A model generated the notes under the pieces. The model saw only the letters and a list, made by a program, of their open reading frames with translations, did no database searches and was not told where the DNA came from. Positions 56,801 to 64,000 of a DNA stretch of 64,000 nt are shown here, one piece after another; position 1 is the stretch's first letter; the number at the start of each line of letters is the position of its first letter. The stretch is from Dipylidium caninum (lineage: Eukaryota > Platyhelminthes > Cestoda > Cyclophyllidea > Dipylidiidae): positions 1,116,001-1,180,000 of the forward strand of contig QEYB01000368.1 in NCBI GenBank assembly GCA_017562135.1. Reading direction: 5' to 3'. Made by a program: the position numbers and the translations under genes.

Positions 56801-59531
56801 CCCTTCTCCCACGGCAACACACACACACACACACACATCTTCGGCTGTTCCAGTGTGCCAAGAGCTCCTCTTCACTCTTTCGCCCTCCGCCCCCATCTCG
56901 CGCAATCCATGTTTTCCTCGCGTTTCACTGCCGGTTTTGCAAGCAGTGGTGGAGGCGAAAACACGCGAAGGCAGTCGCTCGGACGCGCTTGCTTGCGTTT
57001 GTAGTGCCTCCGACAATTATGACAACTGTTTACCCCGCCTGCCGAGATTTGGCACCAACTGTTTGCAGTTATACACTTCGCACGCCTGAACGCCTGGACA
57101 TGAAGTGCCTCCTCCTACTTGAAGGGTGGTGGAATGGCTTCTGGTGCTGGCGGTGTTGGCGATGGTGACGGCCGCGGCGGGAAGGGCTGGGCAGGAGGCG
57201 CAAGGAAGGGTGACACCGTGGCACCAGCGCGTGCGCGCATCATGTTGTCATGTGCACATCGTGTTCCGAACACGGTTTTCACGCCGCGCGGCCTTCCCCA
57301 CCAGGACAAGCAAGCAGGCATCCGACGGCGGCTCGAGTCACAGACGCAAACGACTGGCCAGTGGAGTACTACTTCGTGCCCCGTCAGGACAGGGTAGTCG
57401 AGGCGAGGCGCGGCGGGGTGAGGCGAGGCAGGTCGCGAGAACGTGGTGAGCAGCACGAAGTGTGGCTGCGAACAGGGGTGCCCCGCGGCCTAATTTTAGC
57501 TGTCACCGGTGCAACGGCTTCCTCGAAGTCCCGCTCAATCGTGCCCTCATTCGCGATAATACCCAAGTCCAAGTGGCGGATTCATTCGCCGCACTGTCAC
57601 AGGCAGCGAAATTGTCCGCGCCCGCCGGTCCCGCTCACTTTTGCCATGCATAAAGGGGGACTAAAACACTTTGCCACATCGTGACTTCTCCGCAGTTGGT
57701 AGAATGCCAGTGACGATCCCAATTCTTCACTGATTCAACTTACACATTCGCGTGTTTTTAATTTCGTCGAGGCGAGGCAGTCTTCGCAATTATTAGTTTT
57801 ACCGTGGGGGGAAAAGATGACCTCAAAAGATAACACAGATTATGGCAACAAGAGATGGGCTTCCGTTGCGTCTCGATTAAGAACATGACGAGTCTGTCCT
57901 GGACAGGATGGTGGATAAGACTTTCTCACCGCACCCCAGAGAGGGCAGCGGGGAAGCAGGCTGTATCTCGTAAGACACTTGCGCAATCGCCATGCTGGTC
58001 AGCCTTCTTATTTGGGTCGAAATGTTGACACGAGTGTTCCCGCGCCGGTAGGGTACTGGACGATAAGAGCGGCCGATTTCAAGGGTCGGTGGAAGGCCGC
58101 TCTTTTAGCAGCCTGATCGCCCATTGAGTCGCCCAATGGCGCGCAAAGCGTAGAAAGACGCAGCGAGTGGGTCTGGCCACGACCCGGTGCTACTAGCGCA
58201 CCGTGCAGCCTTACCGAGTGGGCCGCCAAAACGAGAGCCCTTTTTCTGCTGTAGGCACACGAGAGGCGAGTTTCGCGCACGCCATCGCCTCTGCGGGCGT
58301 GGTTCATGCGTTGGCTCGCAGCTGCAAGGAGGCGCGTCTCTCGAGCTGCGGATGCAGCAAAGCGGAACGACCCCAGCAACTGCATCGCGATTGGATCTGG
58401 GGCGGCTGTGGCGACAACATCGACTACGCCTACCGCTTTTCTAAGGCGTTCGTGGACATCCGCGAGAAGGAGAAGAGTTTTCCACGCAACTCCCTGGGTC
58501 TTGCCCGCAAACTCATGAACCTCCATAACAATCGCGTAGGACGACTTGTATGTCTGTCCACTCATCCGCCTAACCTTTTATGTGTCCCACCCCAGTGGGG
58601 CTGGTGTACCAGATTGACTTCCTCGCAAATCATTTATCAGCAACATTTCGGTAATGACAACGGATAGACCCTCTTACCCTTCATCTTTTCATAATCTTAA
58701 AATCTAGGACTTTCCTACAGTTCCGACTATATAAAGGCTTATTCTCCACCCGGCATTTTAAAATTCATTTGCTTTATTGTTATTGGAAGGTTGAGATTCC
58801 CTTCAACAACCGATTAATTTCTATTTAATCAAACCCATTTATTTCCGCAAGTTCTCTTCCCCACTCTCGCACAGGATTCCCACCGTAGGCAGCCTCTTTT
58901 AATAGAGACCCAAACTTGTTGCAGCGGCCATCTAAGAATGTGTGATATAAACTGTGACATGATTCTTTGCATAACTTCTTCTTATGATTGACGTAGGCAG
59001 TCTACAAGCTGGCAACTGTTGCGTGTAAGTGCCATGGGATGTCCGGATCATGTAGTCTACGAACTTGTTGGACCCACTTATCGCCCTTCCCACGGGTCGG
59101 TCAACGTCTACAAGAACGGTATGAAAGTGCGATAAAGGCGAGTTAAATAACTCCTTCAGCTGCATTCGCTTTCTACTTACTAGTTGTAAGTAGCATGGTT
59201 TCACCTTTAGGTAAAATTTAACCGGCGTGGCACACAGTTGCGACGAGCAAATCGTCATCTTCGCCAAATAACACCGGACCATTTGATCTACCTTGAGGAG
59301 TCACCAAATTTCTGTGCCGCCAATCTCCTGACCGGAAAAACCCTAACTTCGGGACGAGAATGCCTGACACAGGGTCACACGAGTGAGCGCTGCGAAGTGC
59401 TCTGCTGTGGCAGGGGCCACCGAACCTATACGCGAGAGGTCCAAGAGCGCTGCTACTGCCAATTCCATTGGTGTTGCTCTGTAGAATGTCAGACTTGCAT
59501 TCGGAAGGAGGACGTGCATATTTGCAACTGA
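47795..59531 (+). CDS. Wnt ligand, Wnt5 class
   Basis: Five exons (47795-47892, 54269-54525, 58255-58547, 58997-59137, 59211-59531) join in phase to 369 aa. It is a secreted, lipid-modified ligand for Frizzled/Ror receptors. Residues 1-18 are a hydrophobic signal peptide; YWWNLG (31-36) matches the WWSLG start typical of Wnt5. [11 protein letters not shown] (95-105), [20 protein letters not shown], and [16 protein letters not shown] (226-241) are Wnt signatures; Ser232 is the expected palmitoleoylation site. The C-terminal Cys-rich region [10 protein letters not shown]...[11 protein letters not shown] is complete. Intron 4 (73 nt) is GC-AG (AAG|GCGAGT). ATG 47795 has a good context (A at -3). 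Introns 1 and 2 are 6.4 and 3.7 kb. Wnt membership is certain; the Wnt5 class is very likely from [20 protein letters not shown]. Confidence 0.92.
47893..54268 (+). other. Wnt5 intron 1 (6376 nt)
   Basis: GC-rich intron containing many long but unrecognisable open frames on both strands. It holds a G-run near 50908-50929, a TG microsatellite at 51760-51775, and an AT-richer patch near 48360-48520. No embedded gene or RNA was recognised. Large 5' introns of developmental genes often carry enhancers; none can be pinpointed here. Confidence 0.75.
51760..51775 (+). repeat. TG dinucleotide repeat
   Basis: Eight consecutive TG units in Wnt5 intron 1, followed by CGATG. A simple microsatellite. Confidence 0.85.
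54269..54525 (+). CDS. Wnt5 exon 2: N-terminal domain
   Basis: Starts with the last base of the split Trp after acceptor TTGACAAG. It encodes [43 protein letters not shown] and [11 protein letters not shown], the typical first Wnt helices with conserved cysteines at 57, 71, 92 and 103. It ends in phase 1 at CACG|GTGAGT. Confidence 0.92.
54526..58254 (+). other. Wnt5 intron 2 (3729 nt)
   Basis: GC-rich intron with no recognisable gene, carrying a CA microsatellite at 56817-56836 and short GC-rich direct repeats (GAGGCG-type) near 57400-57430. Open frames opposite the flanking exons are shadows of Wnt coding sequence. Confidence 0.75.
56817..56836 (+). repeat. AC dinucleotide repeat
   Basis: Ten AC units in Wnt5 intron 2. 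A simple microsatellite. Confidence 0.85.
58255..58547 (+). CDS. Wnt5 exon 3: central helical domain
   Basis: Encodes [56 protein letters not shown] and [12 protein letters not shown] (120-216). Acceptor CTGCTGTAG and donor CTT|GTATGT give a phase 1 to 0 exon. The DNIDYAYRF segment is the best Wnt5-class marker. Confidence 0.95.
58997..59531 (+). CDS. Wnt5 exons 4-5: lipidation loop and Cys-rich C-terminus
   Basis: Exon 4 (58997-59137) carries [18 protein letters not shown] and ends YESAIK followed by GCGAGT. Reading through would stop after two codons. Exon 5 (59211-59531, acceptor CACCTTTAG) resumes VKFNRRG, then [33 protein letters not shown] and stops at 59529-59531. The alignment needs the GC donor; no GT donor fits. 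Confidence 0.92.
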
Positions 59532-62500
59532 CGCGCCCCGGTAGGGAGAGCGTATTGCCACACAACTCCAACTTGATCAACTTGTCACTCACATTCAAAT
59601 CCCTTAATTCAACTTAGCCATTCTGTCAACATTTTCTTCTTTCATTCATTTGCTACACTGTATTGACTCAAAGCATTCACTTTTGCCTTTTATTGTCCTA
59701 TTCTCACTTTACTAACCATGTTTTTACATTAGAGACTTCAGTATGAACCGACATTCTGTGTATACATGCCATTTTATCAAGTAAAGATAATTAGTACTGT
59801 CTTCATTTATCCTACAACCTGTAAAACACCTCACGTTTTCCATGTTTGTTTGAATTCTCCCTTCACCTCCGCGGTTTTTCTCAAGCTAAACTCGCCTGAA
59901 TGAGCACGACGGGTGATGTCGCGAGAGAAGTCCATGGAACTTAATGTGTGCATGCATATCCTCTTGAGAATCGAGGCCTTTCATCTCCTCCACTTTTCCA
60001 GGTCGCCAAACATCGGCGTAAGCTAGTCGGCCACGGTACATGGACACCGGTGATATATATGACAATCATCTCATGTTCACTAAACCTCCCTCTTTCATTG
60101 CGCTGACACTCTGGAATCACCAGTCATGACGCCTGTTTACCGCGTTTGCCCCTGCAGACCAACGGGCCATTTGGTCTTCACCTCATAAGGGTTTCCTCGA
60201 GTCACACATTGTCCACTTTATCAGGGTGCTCTCCTCTGAGGCTTCGCAGAACACCTTGCGCGCTGTTTACTGATCTAACTAATTCTATCACCTCAAGGTG
60301 TACAACAGCAACCCTCTGCAATCGTTTCGCAGTCTGTAAGCGCTGGAACAGCTCATCCATGCTGTCAAACAAACGCCGGGTTGTAAGCAGGTCCAAATGC
60401 AAGGGTGGGCTTTTCAAGGCCAATCATATGTGTCTCCGGGCTGACCCGGCAGCTGGTCTGTCGTCACATTGCCTCCCCGGGGGAGGAAGCGAGCTCCATC
60501 AATCACGGATGCTGTCAAGGCTTTAAGACATGCAAACCATTCTGCCCGGGGCCTGTCTTCACTTGTTGTGCCCAAGCATCCACCTGTATTTCACTAAAAA
60601 TAAGCGTCCCCTTTAACCTAAACAAATCAGATTTGTTTTAACCAGTCCGCGTCTGCGAACTCCACCCCGCTTTACCCCGTCCGCAGCCGGCAGCTGGCAG
60701 CCCCAGTGCATGGTGGGGCTGCAAGCGGAGCCGAGTTTGACGGCGGTGGTCGTCGCGCCGCAAAGCTCTTTTATTCTTCACCCCCTCGTTCTTGCTGCCA
60801 GCCCCGGATGGTTGTTTGGGGAGATCTCATTGCGAGGGAGAGGCCAAACTGCAGCACGGCGGCTTGGCCGAGTGAGGTGTTTTTCCCGTTTGTAAGCTAC
60901 TTGACTTTGCGTAGGTCATCTAACTTTTATCTAGCATGAGTGCTAACTGAGTTTCCGCGAGCAGTGATTCCTGTCTGCACAACGGCCTCCCCCTTAACAA
61001 CGTCAGCAAAAGGACGTCGAGGGGTGTCTCGCCACTCGCGAGAAAACACAGCCTCATCTCTAGTGCGTGTGGAATCCTAAAGTACCCTCGCCGCGCGGAT
61101 CTGCCTCTCGTCCACTGGTGCTCACCGTAGGTGCCTTCGCTTGGGTGGGTGGGCCCCCAAACCCCTTGGCGAAGTTTACACCCGATTTGCTGACTTGATG
61201 GTCACGCGTTCACTCAGGCGTGTAGTGAGCCTCGTGGGCCCATGTCCTCGCCAGCCCCACCCCCAGCGAGTTTGCTTCCTGTTCTGTGCACTAGAAAGAA
61301 CACAGCTGTGCGCTTGCGTGGCCCCAGCGCACTAGGACCGACTGAAAGAGGGAAGGCCGAAAGGTGGGAGGGTCCAGTGCAGGTGCTAAAGTGTGTGCTT
61401 CGTTGTAGCGTTCCGATGAAGGGCCCTCACACGCTCGGGTGGCCCGCGCTCCCGAGCCGACTCGCACAGACCGCACCATACCGCACCCGCAGCGGACGAT
61501 GGGCGGGCGTCATAAATGCGGTTTCGCACAAGAAGGCCAGCCGCGGCTCAAGATTGGTCGCGTGGGGCAAGGAGATGGGCGAATTTTCGATCCTCGACAT
61601 TCTCCCTCCCACACTTACATTTTAACTTATCAGCTCGGGCCCCTCCCCTTAACCGTGTCGCAAAGGCCCCGGGGCGCTGAATTCCCCTTTCCTCTTTCCC
61701 CACTGCCCATCCGTCCCAGTTGACAGAGCCTCTTTCGCCGTCGGGTTTCCGCTTATAAGTGCGAAAGGATCTTCCTCTACTACTTCCCCTGTGCCAGTGT
61801 TTGGCGGTCACTGAATGATGAGGTGGGCGGCTGGCTGAACAAGGGATATCGCGGCAGGTCTGTGGATGGAAAAGCGTAGTAATTACCGCTCTGAGAGGTT
61901 GGCGTCTTCAGCGCCCCGTGCAGGATCGCAGCTTCCCCTACGTCATTGATGATTAAAAATGTGTCATGTCAGGAGATTGGTCAGACGATAATGCAGAACT
62001 GAACGCACGCGACTCGAAGGCGCACTCATTTTCCCCAGCCAGCCCCAATGCCAACAGTTTCTTTTTGGGGCAGGGGCAGGGGAGGGGCGAGCCATTAATA
62101 AAGGCGTTATTAACGTCTCAATAAGTGGCATTAGGAAGTTAAGACGGTTGAATTAGGCTGCTCCTTCCCCGGGTCTGTTGCGCGCTTTGTTCAGCTTCCT
62201 CTTGGTGGACAACTGTCCTATGGAAACAAGAATTTTCAAAATGTCGAAAATTCGCTTGCTTCGTGAATAATTACCACAAATGGAAGTGCGGGGATGATGA
62301 CATCACACGGTGACGTGGCGGGGCGTTGTAAATTGTCGGGAATTAGTATTCCACCAAGCAACCGATTTGGCGTTGCAATGTCCGATGGCAGTTGAATTCC
62401 ACGCCACCACTTTGGTTGACTCACGCGCAGGATGCCGAGGGCGCTGCTTCGAGTTGTCACCGGCGGCCTTGCATGCTAGTCAAGGACGGCGGCGCATCTG

Positions 62501-64000
62501 TGCCGCCTAAGTGCGCCTTGTGCTCTCCCCCCCTGAAAACGCCCTCCAAACGAGTCCTGTGCAGCTAAACTCGGCCTCGTCAAAATCATCCGGAGGTGTG
62601 GGGGATTTCGGCCTGCTCTGGCTCTGGGCCTCTCTTCCGGCGTGGAGAGATGGGAGTGAAGTGGTGCCATCTTAACACCGCCAATGTAAGGCGGGAGAGG
62701 ACTTCTATGGACAGGATACCCACTATTAATTGAGTGGCATGTCGCCACGAGGAGCTCTCTTACTGCTGGTTACACCCTCTCGCGAATCTGCCTGCCCTCG
62801 CCACTGCGACAAGGACCATATCACGAGGAGGGGGGGGGCGGGGGTGCGGTGAGACTGGTGCGCTGGACGGATTTTGTGAGAGAGGTGCCCTACCTTCTTA
62901 ACGCTAAGGTTTCCTGGGAATTTCGGAAGCGGTGAACTGCCGCAGGCGCCGCTCGACCAGGCAAAGTAGGCCATTCGCCCCTCCCGCCCGCGCAGGGGTG
63001 GGCGCACGACGCCCGCACCTGGGCCTTTCCACCCGACCGGGCTGCAGCCGGAGGTGCCGATGGGGGCCGTGCCGGGGTGGCAGCATGCAGACCACCTTTT
63101 CGGCCTCTCTCCACCTCTGCCGCTCTCACCCACATAAAGCGATCTTCTGGGCAGGTGATTTTGTTTGGCCACGGGGAGTCGCGCAGGGGACCCGTGGCTC
63201 CGATGGAGGCGGCGGTGGCGCCGGGGTGGCGTGGGACCGAGGGAGGCGCGAAGCATGTGCACACTTGTTTAGACAAATTCCTGCATGCTCTCTTGAACAC
63301 GTGCGCGTGCACCATGATTCTGTTTATTGTTACACCGGAAACCCAACTCGAGGCGGCCACCCCGGCATCGTCCTCGGAACCTTAGTGCATCCCCTGCATC
63401 GCGACGCACCACACCACAGGCGATCCTCCTCTCACACTGACATCACTCCAAAGCGGCACCGACTTTCTGCGCTGGATGGCAGAAAGTTAAACAGCATAGT
63501 AAAAAACTGATCTGTCGTTGGTGTAGACGAGGCCTACACACTCGCCGGATTCGCGCACTGCGTTGGGAGATATTCTCATGCGCTTAAATGTGGAGCCGAT
63601 GGGGAAGCCGAAAGGGCAACTCCGTGAACACTTTCGTCGATGGGAGGGCAGGAGTGGGACTATCTGACGAGTTACCACTTCCTCTCTGGAAGGCCTACAC
63701 CAGTTGGGGACGGTCTCGAGGACTCGCAGAGGTTGTGGGCAGCAGATTAGCATGTTGACGTTTTTGCCAGTGGCAGAGGAATACTGCGCCTAGCAGTTTC
63801 CTTTACTGATACCGCGTGGGACGCCTCCTCGACTGCCGACGGGCCGCCTGCAGCCGCCTCTGGGTGGCCGCGTCCGGGGCAAGGCCCGCTGTGGCGCGGA
63901 GGCGAGCGCAGTGGAAAATCGCCTGAGACGCAGGCGGGAGCTAACAATGGCGTCATTAAAGTGAGTCTCATGGCCTTCTCAATGGCAGCCCCCATGCACG
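59532..64000. other. 3' flank of Wnt5, no gene recognised
   Basis: About 300 nt of AT-rich sequence after the Wnt5 stop is probably its 3' UTR; no canonical AATAAA was found close by. From about 60 kb the sequence is GC-rich, with G-runs (for example near 62826-62848) and unrecognised open frames on both strands. Nothing is supportable as a gene. Confidence 0.55.

Noticed and set aside
58008..58565. 185-codon open frame on the - strand
   Set aside because: Shadow of Wnt5 exon 3 on the opposite strand.
62726..63510. Overlapping long frames on both strands near the right end
   Set aside because: G-rich, Arg/Pro-rich translations with no recognised motif; mutual overlap on both strands indicates composition effect.

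Overview
The window is eukaryotic. It shows spliceosomal introns with GT-AG (and several GC-AG) borders, no bacterial operon structure, and four conserved animal signalling genes, all reconstructed here by hand from exon phases and protein similarity. The mix of very short introns (30-35 nt and 73 nt) with kilobase introns, and rather divergent Kv, ERK, PLC-beta and Wnt proteins, points to an invertebrate. A parasitic flatworm of tapeworm type is my best guess. That is inference; no species can be proved from the sequence alone.

Layout. (1) 1-11.3 kb, GC-rich: a two-exon voltage-gated K+ channel on the + strand (2241-11155) with a 6.5-kb intron and a poly(A) signal at 11329. Its voltage sensor and S6 gate are atypical. 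(2) 11.3-20.4 kb, GC-rich: no gene recognised; polypyrimidine and G-rich tracts and a decayed mariner transposon on the - strand (about 17990-19060). (3) 20.47-25.01 kb, - strand: an ERK-type MAP kinase in 10 exons, 375 aa, with four 30-35-nt introns near its 5' end. (4) 27.32-45.22 kb, + strand: a PLC-beta of the PLCB4/norpA class in 27 exons, about 1263 aa, with a duplicated 85-nt Y-domain exon and two GC-AG introns in its first two introns. ERK and PLC-beta are head to head across 2.3 kb. (5) 46-64 kb, GC-rich again: a Wnt5-type ligand in 5 exons on the + strand (47795-59531), 369 aa, with a palindromic CCAAT promoter motif, then about 4.5 kb in which I recognise nothing.

The four genes belong to linked signalling processes: PLC-beta is the Gq effector that makes IP3 and diacylglycerol, ERK is a common downstream kinase, Wnt5 is the classical non-canonical (Ca2+/polarity) Wnt, and the Kv channel shapes excitability. 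Physical proximity does not prove joint regulation.

Composition changes visibly. About 21.3-46 kb is AT-rich, with T-rich introns on the + strand through PLC-beta and A-rich sequence on the + strand through the - strand ERK gene. Both flanks are GC-rich and full of meaningless long open frames. The strongest observations are the mutually exclusive PLC-beta exon pair with one frameshifted member, the repeated GC-AG donors, the degenerate Kv voltage sensor with an enlarged T1 domain, and the micro-introns of ERK.
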